A stretch of DNA of 9,139 bases from CAYWMP01 sp964459445 (GTDB lineage: Bacteria > Desulfobacterota > DSM-4660 > Desulfatiglandales > HGW-15): positions 1 through 9,139 of the forward strand of contig CAYWMP010000217.1 of the NCBI GenBank assembly GCA_964459445.1. Reading direction: 5' to 3'. Position 1 is the first letter of the stretch; every line of letters begins with the position of its first letter. The position numbers and the translations under genes are program-made. The notes under the pieces were generated by a model. It saw nothing but the letters and a program-made list of their open reading frames with translations. It was not told the origin of the DNA and ran no database searches. Below are positions 1 to 6,418 of the stretch, piece after piece.

Positions 1-99
1 ACGAGACGTTTGGTAGAACTGCATGATGGAAAGATTTGGGCGGAGAGCGAAGGGGAGGGAAAAGGGTCTATATTCCGTGTGCTTCTTCCCATGGACTAG
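1..99 (+). CDS. Histidine kinase, C-terminal end only (partial at window edge)
   Basis: Frame 1 is open from the first base to a TAG at 97-99 and encodes about 32 residues. It reads LVELHDGKIWAESEGEGKGS followed by IFRVLLP. This is the classic end of a HATPase_c domain: the helix and 'GGxIWxxSExGxGSxFxFxLP' strand pair after the G2 box. The catalytic N, G1 and G2 boxes would lie left of the window, so sensor domain and output cannot be judged. The protein is most likely a membrane or cytoplasmic sensor kinase of a two-component system. It ends only two residues after the last domain strand, so no receiver domain is fused at this end. Certain as to domain; identity of the whole protein is unknown. 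Confidence 0.85.
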   Translation, partial: TRRLVELHDGKIWAESEGEGKGSIFRVLLPMD

Positions 100-263
100 T
101 CAAAAATCTGCAAAGGCAAAAATCACCCCCCTCATTTAATCAATCAGACAAGGCATTTCCAAAACGTTCAAGTTTGGCCGAGGTCAAGTCGAAGATCCCG
201 CATCTTGAGCGGGGGAAGACGAGAATCTTAACCGCAGGAATACATGTAGTATTTTGAGGATTT

Positions 264-285
264 ACCCGCCAGAAGTATGGCGGGT
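264..285. terminator. Possible bidirectional terminator hairpin
   Basis: The arms ACCCGCC (264-270) and GGCGGGT (279-285) pair perfectly around an 8-base loop. The flanks are T/A-rich (TTT before, TAAATTT after) but there is no long U-tract on either strand. The hairpin lies between the convergent kinase and cupin genes and could serve both. It could equally be one unit of the palindromic repeats that follow. Confidence 0.4.
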
Positions 286-294
286 TAAATTTGA

Positions 295-400
295 GTCTGA
301 CGCAGCTTGTCCCGTCGTAGCTCTTGCCGCGCCATCTTGTCGCGCCATAGTCTTGACGAAGGCGGAAGCTTTAGCGACGGCGGGTTAGCGAAGATGGAAG
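295..400. repeat. GC-rich palindromic repeat mosaic
   Basis: The stretch contains overlapping inverted repeats: CCGTCG (312-317) with CGACGG (375-380), and CCATCTT (332-338) with AAGATGG (391-397). It also has a short tandem similarity: CGCGCCATCTTG (328-339) followed by CGCGCCATAGTCTTG (341-355). The two inverted pairs have different centres, so they are alternative foldings, not one hairpin. It looks like an interspersed palindromic repeat of the kind scattered between genes in many environmental bacteria. No family name can be given from the sequence alone. Confidence 0.45.
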
Positions 401-436
401 ATTGGCCTAAATCGGGCGTTTTGAAATTGCCTTTAA

Positions 437-1003
437 TTATTCCCACAGCCGGTCCGGCAACTTCCAATGTGCTCGGAATCGATCCTCCAAAGCCATGAGA
501 TATTCGGCGGTCTCATCAGTTCCGTCAAGGGGCGCCCAGGGAGCGAAGTCCTTGTCAGAAACCGCCGTGTAGGGCCCTGCTTTTGTTTCGAAGAGTACCG
601 TATCGGGCTCTAGGGCAAAGAAGGTATGCCACACGCCGGCCCTCACATCAATAACATAAAGGCCTCGTTCAAGATCGAGCATTGCGGATGCTTCATCTGC
701 ATAGGTACCATCATTCCTGAAAGTGACAAACCCTATGGCGCCATTGAGCAAAACAAAGGTCTCCGCCTTGGGAGGGTCCTGGTGGCGATGGGGACGAATA
801 TAACTGCCGGGTTGAATGGCATTAATCATGCGCTGGAGCGGATCATCATAATCATCGTGCAAGTTGTGTATCTCACGCATGCGATCGTTCTCGGATGCGT
901 TGTTCGCCTTTTCGAGCACCAAATCCCGGTCCACGACGGTCCAGAGTCCATGGGTTGATTTTGTCGCGAAGGGCGATATCCTTTTTATCTCAGAATTGTT
1001 CAT
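437..1003 (-). CDS. WbuC-family cupin metalloprotein
   Basis: The 188-residue protein is a small soluble cupin. The central segment QRMINAIQPGSYIRPHRH (about 57-74) followed by PPKAETFVLLNG matches the WbuC family. The first cupin motif supplies likely metal ligands H72, H74 and E81, and the second (GVWHTFF) supplies H126. The family is known mainly from O-antigen and polysaccharide clusters, but its reaction is not established. Here no sugar genes are adjacent. A C-terminal tail of about 30 charged residues follows the barrel. The start is well supported: an AGGAGG ribosome site (plus-strand 1013-1018) lies nine bases upstream of the ATG. The gene is divergent from leuS and converges with the kinase fragment. 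Family assignment is fairly sure; the substrate is unknown. Confidence 0.8.
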   Translation of the reverse strand: MNNSEIKRISPFATKSTHGLWTVVDRDLVLEKANNASENDRMREIHNLHDDYDDPLQRMINAIQPGSYIRPHRHQDPPKAETFVLLNGAIGFVTFRNDGTYADEASAMLDLERGLYVIDVRAGVWHTFFALEPDTVLFETKAGPYTAVSDKDFAPWAPLDGTDETAEYLMALEDRFRAHWKLPDRLWE

Positions 1004-1100
1004 AGGGAGAGTCCTCCTGACTCACTATGTCTTAACCTGTCACGTTTTGATAATGGCCAATTCCAAAAACCTTTTACGGTAAGAGATATGAAAAGGCTGT

Positions 1101-1130
1101 ATTCTAATATACTTGACGATGAAAGGGCAA
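1101..1130 (-). promoter_or_regulatory. Candidate sigma-70 promoter for the cupin gene
   Basis: On the minus strand, TTGCCC (1125-1130) and TAGAAT (1101-1106) are separated by 18 bases. The -10 matches consensus at five of six positions and the -35 at four of six. It would give a leader of roughly 90 bases before the cupin ATG. It overlaps the candidate leuS promoter on the other strand. Confidence 0.35.
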
Positions 1131-1141
1131 TGGTTTACAAG
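1113..1141 (+). promoter_or_regulatory. Candidate sigma-70 promoter for leuS
   Basis: TTGACG (1113-1118) and TACAAG (1136-1141) lie exactly 17 bases apart. The -35 matches at five of six positions and the -10 at four of six. Transcription would start near 1148, giving a leader of about 20 bases. That leaves no room for a T-box or attenuator leader. Confidence 0.4.
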
Positions 1142-1169
1142 CCTTCAGAAATAAGCTAGAGATTTGCTC

Positions 1170-3584
1170 ATGGAAAAATATAAACATCACGACATTGAAT
1201 CAAAATGGCGAGCCAAATGGGATAAATCCGAGATCTATAAGGCCGATCTTAAAAGGGCCAAGCGGCCTTTTTACAACCTGATGATGTTTCCCTATCCCTC
1301 GGCCGAAGGGCTGCATGTGGGCAATGTCTTTGCCTTTGTGGGATCGGATGTGCAAGGCCGGTTCCACCATATGAACGGGTATGATGTTTTTGAACCGATT
1401 GGTTTCGATGCCTTCGGCATGCACTCCGAGAATTTCGCCCTTAAGACGGGCACCCACCCTGCCAAGATGGTCCCGAAAAACATCGAGAACTTCAGAGAGA
1501 ACCAACTGAAGAAAATCGGAAACATGTATGATTGGGACCATGAGGTGGATACCACTTCTCCGGAATACTATCGGTGGACTCAGTGGATATTCATTCAACT
1601 CTATAAAGTCGGGTTGGCTTACAGAGCCGAGGCCCCTCTCAATTGGTGCCCTTCCTGCAAAACGGTCTTGGCTGCCGAGCAAGTGATTGACGCCAAGTGC
1701 GAGCGATGCAGCACGCTGGTTACAAAGCGGGAAATGGCCCAATGGTTTTTCAAAACCACGGCCTTTTCCCAAAAGCTTCTGGATAATCTTCAATGGATTG
1801 ACTGGTCGGAGAAGACCAAGATCGCGCAGCGCAACTGGATCGGGCGTTCCGAGGGCGCCCAGGTCGTCTTTCGCATAAAGGGCCATGATGAAACCGTCGA
1901 GATCTTCACAACCCGGCCTGATACCCTATTCGGTGTGACCTATATGGTCTTTGCTCCGGAACATCCCATCCTGGACAAGATCGTTGCGCCGGACAAAAAA
2001 AAGAACCTGGAAGATTACCGAGCGGAGGTCGCTCGCCTGACCGAGATCGAACGCCAGGCCGAAGGGACAACTAAGACCGGGATCTTCATCGGGGCCTATG
2101 CCATAAATCCGGTCAATGATGAAGAAGTGCCCATTTGGGTGTCTGACTATGTGCTCATGGGGTACGGTACGGGCGCCATTATGGCTGTCCCGGCCCATGA
2201 CCAGCGAGACTTTGAGTTTGCCCAAAAGTTTGGTTTGGAGATTAGAACGGTCATCTCTCCTGACGGCAAGATCCATCCGCTGGAGGAGGCCTATGTGGAA
2301 AAGGGTGCGATGGTCAATTCGGGTCAGTTTGACGGACTGGATGCCACAGAGGGGATTCGCAAGGTTACCGAGTGGCTCGCTGAGAAGGGACTGGCAAAGT
2401 TCAAGGTCAACTACAGGCTCAGAGATTGGTGTTTATCACGCCAGCGCTATTGGGGCCCGCCTATCCCTATGATCTACTGCGAAAAGGACGGGGTTCTGCC
2501 GGTTCCCGAAGAGAACCTGCCAGTGCTCTTGCCGGAAATCGAGGATTACCAGCCGGACGGATCAGGGGATTCACCCTTAAAGCGGGTATCAAAATTTTAC
2601 CACACGACCTGTCCGACCTGTGGCGGTCCGGCGGTTAGAGAGACCGATGTTTCTGACAATTTTCTGTGTTCTGCCTGGTATTTTTACCGTTACCCATCAA
2701 CGGACTTTGACGATAGGGCCATAGACCCCGAAATGACCCGGAAATGGCTGCCGGTTGATATGTACGTGGGGGGCAATGAACATGCCGTCCTGCATTTGCT
2801 TTATTCCCGTTTCCTTTGCATGGCCTTGAATCAAGTCGGTCTCATCGACTTTGAAGAACCCTTTAAGAAATTCGTGGCCCACGGCATGATTGTAAGGGAT
2901 GGGGCAAAGATGAGTAAGTCGAAGGGTAACGTCGTGAATCCGGACGAATACATCGCTCTGTATGGCGCCGATGCATTTCGAGTCTATCTCATGTTCATGG
3001 GTGCTTATTTGGAGGGCGGCGATTTCAGGGACGAAGGCGTCAGGGCAATGCGGGGATTTCTGGATCGGGTTTGGAGTAACTTGAAGTCTGTTGATTTGGC
3101 AGAGGGGGAGCCCGATGATCCGGACACACTCTATTGGATCCACAGGACCATCAAGGCCGTAACAGAGGACATCAAGCGATTCTCCTACAACACCGCCCTG
3201 GCCCGGATCATGGAGTTGTTAAATCATATCAGTAAAACAAACGAAAAAAACAGGGTCCTGTTTGAGACCTTTCTAAAGCTACTATCACCCTTTGCGCCAT
3301 TTCTTTCCGAGGAATTGTGGGAGAGAATGGGCCATAAAGAAAGCATCTCCAGGGAGGCTTGGCCCGAATTTATCGAAGCCTATACGGCCAGAAAAACGAT
3401 TGAGTTTGTGGTCCAGATAAACGGAAAGGTGAGGGCCAAACTGAATGTCGAGAAGGACATGGCGGAAGAAGAAATCGAGGCGTTGGTGCTGGCTGATGCG
3501 AAAGTGATGACCTGGATCGAAGGAAAGGAGATCGTGAAAAAAATATATGTGCCGAATAAGTTGGTTAACCTGGTGGTAAAGTGA
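1170..3584 (+). CDS. leuS: Leucyl-tRNA synthetase
   Basis: This cytoplasmic class Ia synthetase charges tRNA(Leu) with leucine. It has 804 residues from the ATG at 1170, at the short end of bacterial LeuRS. Domains in order: the HIGH-type signature PYPSAEGLHVGN (41-52), a zinc knuckle C160-x2-C163 / C177-x2-C180, the CP1 editing domain with the T-rich TTRPDT (247-252) and conserved AHDQRD (342-347), a second CPTC pair (481-484), KMSKS (580-584), the anticodon-binding helices and the usual C-terminal VQINGKVRAKLNV domain. All catalytic and proofreading signatures are present. The HIGH motif ends in Asn instead of His. A TTG six bases upstream (1164) is possible, but ATG is preferred; the ribosome site is weak (TAGAGA). 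It is complete, with no frameshift, and ends 25 bases from the convergent methyltransferase. Confidence 0.97.
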   Translation: MEKYKHHDIESKWRAKWDKSEIYKADLKRAKRPFYNLMMFPYPSAEGLHVGNVFAFVGSDVQGRFHHMNGYDVFEPIGFDAFGMHSENFALKTGTHPAKMVPKNIENFRENQLKKIGNMYDWDHEVDTTSPEYYRWTQWIFIQLYKVGLAYRAEAPLNWCPSCKTVLAAEQVIDAKCERCSTLVTKREMAQWFFKTTAFSQKLLDNLQWIDWSEKTKIAQRNWIGRSEGAQVVFRIKGHDETVEIFTTRPDTLFGVTYMVFAPEHPILDKIVAPDKKKNLEDYRAEVARLTEIERQAEGTTKTGIFIGAYAINPVNDEEVPIWVSDYVLMGYGTGAIMAVPAHDQRDFEFAQKFGLEIRTVISPDGKIHPLEEAYVEKGAMVNSGQFDGLDATEGIRKVTEWLAEKGLAKFKVNYRLRDWCLSRQRYWGPPIPMIYCEKDGVLPVPEENLPVLLPEIEDYQPDGSGDSPLKRVSKFYHTTCPTCGGPAVRETDVSDNFLCSAWYFYRYPSTDFDDRAIDPEMTRKWLPVDMYVGGNEHAVLHLLYSRFLCMALNQVGLIDFEEPFKKFVAHGMIVRDGAKMSKSKGNVVNPDEYIALYGADAFRVYLMFMGAYLEGGDFRDEGVRAMRGFLDRVWSNLKSVDLAEGEPDDPDTLYWIHRTIKAVTEDIKRFSYNTALARIMELLNHISKTNEKNRVLFETFLKLLSPFAPFLSEELWERMGHKESISREAWPEFIEAYTARKTIEFVVQINGKVRAKLNVEKDMAEEEIEALVLADAKVMTWIEGKEIVKKIYVPNKLVNLVVK

Positions 3585-3609
3585 GACCCTAGATAATGGA
3601 GAGTTTTCT

Positions 3610-4362
3610 TTATGGACTCTCAGCCCTCCTTTGCATCACATAAAACACGTAACCATAATAATCCGCATACTTGCGGTAGGTATCTATTTCGACCTGAAAG
3701 GCCTCGAAAACCCCCTGGGCTTCCCGGTTATTGTTATATTTGTTTTCCAGACTTCTTATCCTGGCCTCAAGGGGCGTGTAGTAATCATCCCACCACGCGC
3801 TTTCGGGCAAAATGAATTGGTCGATCAGGTCATACCCGGCAGCCTCTATGATGCCGACATTCGTATCTATTTCGCTAATAGCCGGATACTCCCTTTGCCA
3901 GAATTTCTGCAAATCATCGGGCGGGTTACCTTTGATCCACGATACCTCAGTGACAGCAACATAGCCTCCCACGGGGAGAAATTTTTTCCACGCCTTCAGT
4001 CCCTGCTCGAATCCAACAATGTAAATAGCGCCCTCGGACCATATGAGGTCGAATGATTCCGCCTCAAATGACATATCTAACATATCGCCGCAATGGCAGG
4101 TGATGTGTTCATCAACCCGGGCCTCTCTAGCCTCGACTTCCAGAATGTCAAGAAAATGCTGGTGATTGTCCAAGGCGATGATGTGCCCACCGGTTTGTTT
4201 GGCCAGTTCAATGGTCTGGATACCCTTGCCACAGCCAACATCAAGGATCTCAGGTGAATTAGGCAAATCACTCATGGTTTTCAAGGCTTGACCCGTGGAA
4301 TATATATCTCCGGGTCCACCCCGGGGGAGGGCATCATAGATTTCGTAGAAGATCTCATCCAT
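3610..4362 (-). CDS. Class I SAM-dependent methyltransferase (small-molecule type)
   Basis: The 250-residue soluble protein has a Rossmann methyltransferase core. Motif I is ILDVGCGKG (39-47), the acidic SAM-ribose ligand is probably D65 in IIALDN, CGDMLDM (91-97) forms the adenine loop, and FDLIWSEGAIYIVGFE (104-119) is the post-II strand. The N-terminus (MDEIFYEIYDALPRGGPG) and the LIWSEGAIY signature are shared with a family of uncharacterised methyltransferases best known to me from Bacteroides structural-genomics targets. The C-terminal half (DEWW-like SAWWDDYYTPLE, then YADYYGYVFYVM) is an aromatic-rich cap likely to bind substrate. The substrate is unknown. It is the last gene of the minus-strand run; 54 bases separate it from the gene upstream, and no promoter is obvious there, so read-through from 4417-4929 is possible. 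Confidence 0.85.
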   Translation of the reverse strand: MDEIFYEIYDALPRGGPGDIYSTGQALKTMSDLPNSPEILDVGCGKGIQTIELAKQTGGHIIALDNHQHFLDILEVEAREARVDEHITCHCGDMLDMSFEAESFDLIWSEGAIYIVGFEQGLKAWKKFLPVGGYVAVTEVSWIKGNPPDDLQKFWQREYPAISEIDTNVGIIEAAGYDLIDQFILPESAWWDDYYTPLEARIRSLENKYNNNREAQGVFEAFQVEIDTYRKYADYYGYVFYVMQRRAESP

Positions 4363-4416
4363 TTCTGATTGTCTCTCTATTGCGATGTGATGTCGTTTTT
4401 TCCAAAGGCCGGAAGA

Positions 4417-4929
4417 CTACAGGGACTCGAGCACCATGAGGTAGCAACCGAGTAGCGCCAGGAGGTCGATTTCGGGCATCCACAGGGCACGGTACTCGAT
4501 TTTGACTCTACCCCGGGACAAAGCCTTGGGCAAGGCCAGGGCGGCCATGGGATTGGATAATCTACTGAAGTAAATAAGCTCTTGTCCGAAGGCATCCATA
4601 AAGAGATACTTATTACGCCAGAAGTTGGTGGTCAACCAATAATAGATATGACCGTCGCGGAATTCCAATGCGGCCCTTTTTTCAATGACCTTGTTTCTAA
4701 AGATCGCAAACTCGGAATCAGAATTCGGTAGTCGCAGGAGGACTTTGTCGGTTGGAAACCATTTTTTTTCAAACATCCAACGACCTTCGGCCGATTCTGC
4801 GAGTGCACTCGTACCATTTCTTTCCGTCACTCGAAGCTTACCAAAAACATCTTCACCTAAATGTAAAGCGTATTCCCACCTGCCGGCCCACCTTAATACT
4901 TCTCCATTTGATTCCACAAACCGTTTCAT
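4417..4929 (-). CDS. Uncharacterised 170-residue Trp-rich beta protein, possibly LURP-one/tubby-like
   Basis: I do not recognise this protein with confidence. It has 170 residues, no signal peptide and no clear catalytic motif. The sequence is a run of short amphipathic strands rich in Trp, Tyr and Phe (WAGRWEYAL, GRWMFEKKWF, HIYYWLTTNFWRNKYLF), ending in a single hydrophobic helix, PEIDLLALLGCYLMVLESL (152-170). Repeated strands followed by one C-terminal hydrophobic helix is the layout of LURP-one-related/tubby-type barrels, which bind lipids or membranes; that similarity is by eye only. The ATG at 4927-4929 has a weak ribosome site but sits about 50 bases below a good promoter. It lies between two methyltransferases on the same strand. 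Coding status is supported by length, promoter and a protein-like composition. Confidence 0.65.
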   Translation of the reverse strand: MKRFVESNGEVLRWAGRWEYALHLGEDVFGKLRVTERNGTSALAESAEGRWMFEKKWFPTDKVLLRLPNSDSEFAIFRNKVIEKRAALEFRDGHIYYWLTTNFWRNKYLFMDAFGQELIYFSRLSNPMAALALPKALSRGRVKIEYRALWMPEIDLLALLGCYLMVLESL

Positions 4930-4983
4930 CTGTTTAACCTAGACGGTTTTTTGCATACGGTGTTGAGAGTTCTTGTTTTTCTA

Positions 4984-5012
4984 ATTATAACCTTTTCGAA
5001 GGGTATTGCCAT
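4984..5012 (-). promoter_or_regulatory. Candidate sigma-70 promoter for the 170-residue protein
   Basis: On the minus strand a perfect TATAAT (4984-4989) is preceded, 17 bases away, by ATGGCA (5007-5012), which matches the -35 at four of six positions. The start site would be near 4977, about 48 bases before the ATG at 4929. It suggests that 4417-4929, and perhaps the methyltransferase behind it, are transcribed separately from 5043-5867. Confidence 0.5.
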
Positions 5013-5042
5013 GGGGAATTCTTGAGAAAGGCTGGTGCAATT

Positions 5043-5867
5043 CTAAGTGGATGGGCTTGATTGGTTATAGATGATTCTAAAGATATGCTGGAGAACGAAG
5101 GGATCAGAGGGTTCGCCAATCTCCTTGTATAGATCCAAGATTGTCTCCAACACCTGCTGGATTTTCTTTTGGGTGTTCTCATCCGGTTCAGTAATCTCTC
5201 CGGCCTGGGTCTGTCCCACCATTTTGATATCAAGTTTTAGGCCGTGGTCTTGAGCGAGCAGGTTAACCCACTCCATGAAGGACCCCTTCGTGAAAAACCG
5301 GAGATGGGTATTGTCCAGTATGCCCACCGGGCCATAGTTAAATCGTCCCCTGATGAGATTATAGACGATATCCACGTGGTTTATGCTCGGAACGGTCACC
5401 AACTGACATCCCCCCGGTTTGAGCATTCTGAGAAGGGAAAGAAAGGTGTCATTCACGTTCTTTAGGTGTTCGAGAACGTCGGCACAGACAATTACGTCAA
5501 AATCCCTGTATCCCTTTTCTAGAAGGGGTGAAAGGTTCTTTTGAAGCTCCTCAAGGTCAATGCAGGAGACGTCCTCATACATCCCCCGTGATTTTACGTA
5601 TTCGACGGCATCCCGATCGATTTCCAGGCCGTATACCTGGCATTCCTTATGATTCCTTAAAAATTCTCCAAAATAACCGCTGGAACACCCCACATCCAAC
5701 AGCTTGGCCCGTCTCCCGATGTTTTTGACGATGATGTCATAGGCAGAGTCCGGTTCAGGAGCGAATCCCTCCGGCGAACAGAAATATTTGCTGCCCCTTG
5801 GATCCTGGGGGAGGTAGAGAAAATTTTTTGGTGCGTTAACCTTTATATTCAGCAATTTGGGATTCAT
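5043..5867 (-). CDS. Class I SAM-dependent methyltransferase (UbiG/glycan-type)
   Basis: The 274-residue soluble methyltransferase shows motif I LLDVGCSSGYFG (57-68), an acidic residue after strand 2 (GLEIDRDAVEYVK, with E82), the post-II segment FDVIVCADVLEHL (123-135) and LKPGG (149-153). It then has RGRFNYGPVGILDNTHLRFFTKGS (173-196), a signature common in methyltransferases of glycan and polyketide-like pathways found beside glycosyltransferases. The N-terminal 30 residues (about 10-32) are an extra aromatic segment before the core, and a helical tail of about 40 residues closes the protein. The substrate is unknown and no sugar genes are adjacent. The upstream ribosome site is weak. A GG-N10-GC element at 5906-5921 lies at a plausible promoter distance. 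Fold is certain; pathway is not. Confidence 0.85.
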   Translation of the reverse strand: MNPKLLNIKVNAPKNFLYLPQDPRGSKYFCSPEGFAPEPDSAYDIIVKNIGRRAKLLDVGCSSGYFGEFLRNHKECQVYGLEIDRDAVEYVKSRGMYEDVSCIDLEELQKNLSPLLEKGYRDFDVIVCADVLEHLKNVNDTFLSLLRMLKPGGCQLVTVPSINHVDIVYNLIRGRFNYGPVGILDNTHLRFFTKGSFMEWVNLLAQDHGLKLDIKMVGQTQAGEITEPDENTQKKIQQVLETILDLYKEIGEPSDPFVLQHIFRIIYNQSSPST

Positions 5868-5905
5868 TTTGATTTTTCGGTCGAGCTAGTAATAAAAAAT
5901 ATCTC

Positions 5906-5921
5906 TGCGAAAACTATGCCA
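5906..5921 (-). promoter_or_regulatory. Weak sigma-54-like promoter element
   Basis: The minus strand reads TGGCATAGTTTTCGCA, with the -24 GG and -12 GC in exact GG-N10-GC spacing. TGGCA and GCA match consensus, but the C after TGGCA and the second T before GC do not. The start would be about 28 bases above the methyltransferase ATG at 5867. Matches of this quality can occur by chance. Confidence 0.3.
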
Positions 5922-5971
5922 TTTTGGAATGCCTTCACTTTTGAATGATGCGGCAAACGAGTAGGACGGTA

Positions 5972-6239
5972 TGGGGAATCAGCTTTGGGATTGTAAACGT
6001 GAAGACATCTTTTCTAGGTTCGAAGTCTCCCGGCCTGGTCAATTCAATGGGTTATGGACGGGTGATGGCCGCCTGCGGCGTCCAAACCTCCCCCCTCCGC
6101 TGTTCTCCCGCACAAAACATGCGGGAGCCAGGGGGTCCCCCATTCCATAACCCACTGAAATGACGAAGGCCTCCCGCCGGTCACTCCGAAAAGACATCAT
6201 CACGTTTACCATAGCGCTGTCGTACTAAGGGATTCCCCA
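5972..6239. repeat. Large imperfect palindromic element (MITE-like or structured RNA)
   Basis: Four blocks pair across a common centre. TGGGGAATC (5972-5980) pairs with 6231-6239. The 22-base block 5993-6014, beginning GTAAACGTGA, pairs with 6188-6209 at 19 of 22 positions. GGCCT (6032-6036) pairs with 6167-6171. TCAATTCAATGGGTTATGG (6039-6057) pairs with 6145-6163 at 17 of 19. The spacing between the last three blocks is the same in both arms. The loop carries its own hairpins: GCCGC/GCGGC (6068-6079), CTCCCGC/GCGGGAG (6105-6127), and CCCCCT/AGGGGG (6091-6096 / 6130-6135) enclosing the second. There is no transposase. A non-autonomous mobile element, or a transcribed long-hairpin RNA, are both compatible. 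Confidence 0.6.
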
Positions 6240-6329
6240 GTACTCAAAAAGTTTAATCATTTGCCCTATGAATCTAGCACTCCGAGGCCAAACAATAGGA
6301 TAAACCTTGAGGGTGAATTCAGGCAGAGA

Positions 6330-6361
6330 GACCTTTGCAAAATGGGCGTTTTGCAAAGGTC
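6330..6361. repeat. Perfect 13-bp inverted repeat, possibly fused insertion-sequence ends
   Basis: GACCTTTGCAAAA (6330-6342) and its exact complement (6349-6361) flank a 6-base spacer, TGGGCG. The hairpin lies 58 bases past the hybrid kinase stop, but no T-tract follows on the minus strand, so it is a poor intrinsic terminator. The arm sequence resembles terminal inverted repeats of insertion sequences, and two abutting ends could be an excision scar or a minimal palindromic repeat. The resemblance is an impression from memory. Confidence 0.5.
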
Positions 6362-6418
6362 CCGTGGATATGAATAGAGAAGAAAGATTATGAAAAATGA
6401 AGGGATAGGGGAAAACGA

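Larger units (their letters stand above)
100..436. other. Non-coding, repeat-rich intergenic region
   Basis: No convincing gene lies between the kinase stop and the cupin stop. The two genes converge here, so the region should hold terminators. It contains a 5-bp hairpin (CCCGC 197-201 / GCGGG 209-213), a 7-bp hairpin at 264-285 and a GC-rich palindromic mosaic at about 295-400. Open frames on both strands lack family signatures and ribosome binding sites. Confidence 0.6.
5868..6418. other. Intergenic region holding a large palindrome and a short hairpin
   Basis: The 550 bases between the hybrid kinase stop and the methyltransferase start contain no supported gene. They hold a weak sigma-54-like element near the right-hand gene's start, an imperfect palindrome of about 270 bases (5972-6239) and a perfect 13-bp hairpin (6330-6361). 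The 72-codon open frame at 5945-6163 is composed entirely of palindrome sequence and has no family signature. Confidence 0.6.

Noticed and set aside
36..257. 73-codon plus-strand open frame overlapping the kinase end
   Set aside because: It overlaps the well-supported kinase C-terminus in another frame, has no ribosome site and no family signature; it may be part of a decayed repeat.
402..418. GG-N10-GC spacing in the left intergenic region
   Set aside because: The bases before GC are GG instead of TT and no gene starts downstream; a chance match.
1164..1169. TTG as leuS start
   Set aside because: An ATG follows two codons later and begins at the usual family start; the difference is only two residues.
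1004..1169. T-box or leucine attenuator leader before leuS
   Set aside because: No T-box core sequence or leucine-rich leader peptide is visible, and the candidate promoter leaves only about 20 bases of leader.
1200..1886. 228-codon minus-strand open frame inside leuS
   Set aside because: It is fully antisense to conserved LeuRS catalytic sequence and its translation shows no recognizable family; a shadow frame.
3599..3621. GAGAGT/ACTCTC hairpin between the convergent leuS and methyltransferase genes
   Set aside because: Only six base pairs, overlaps the methyltransferase's last codons and lacks a T-tract on either strand; too weak to call a terminator.
5945..6163. 72-codon plus-strand frame
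   Set aside because: It consists of the left arm and loop of the palindrome and has no protein-like signature.
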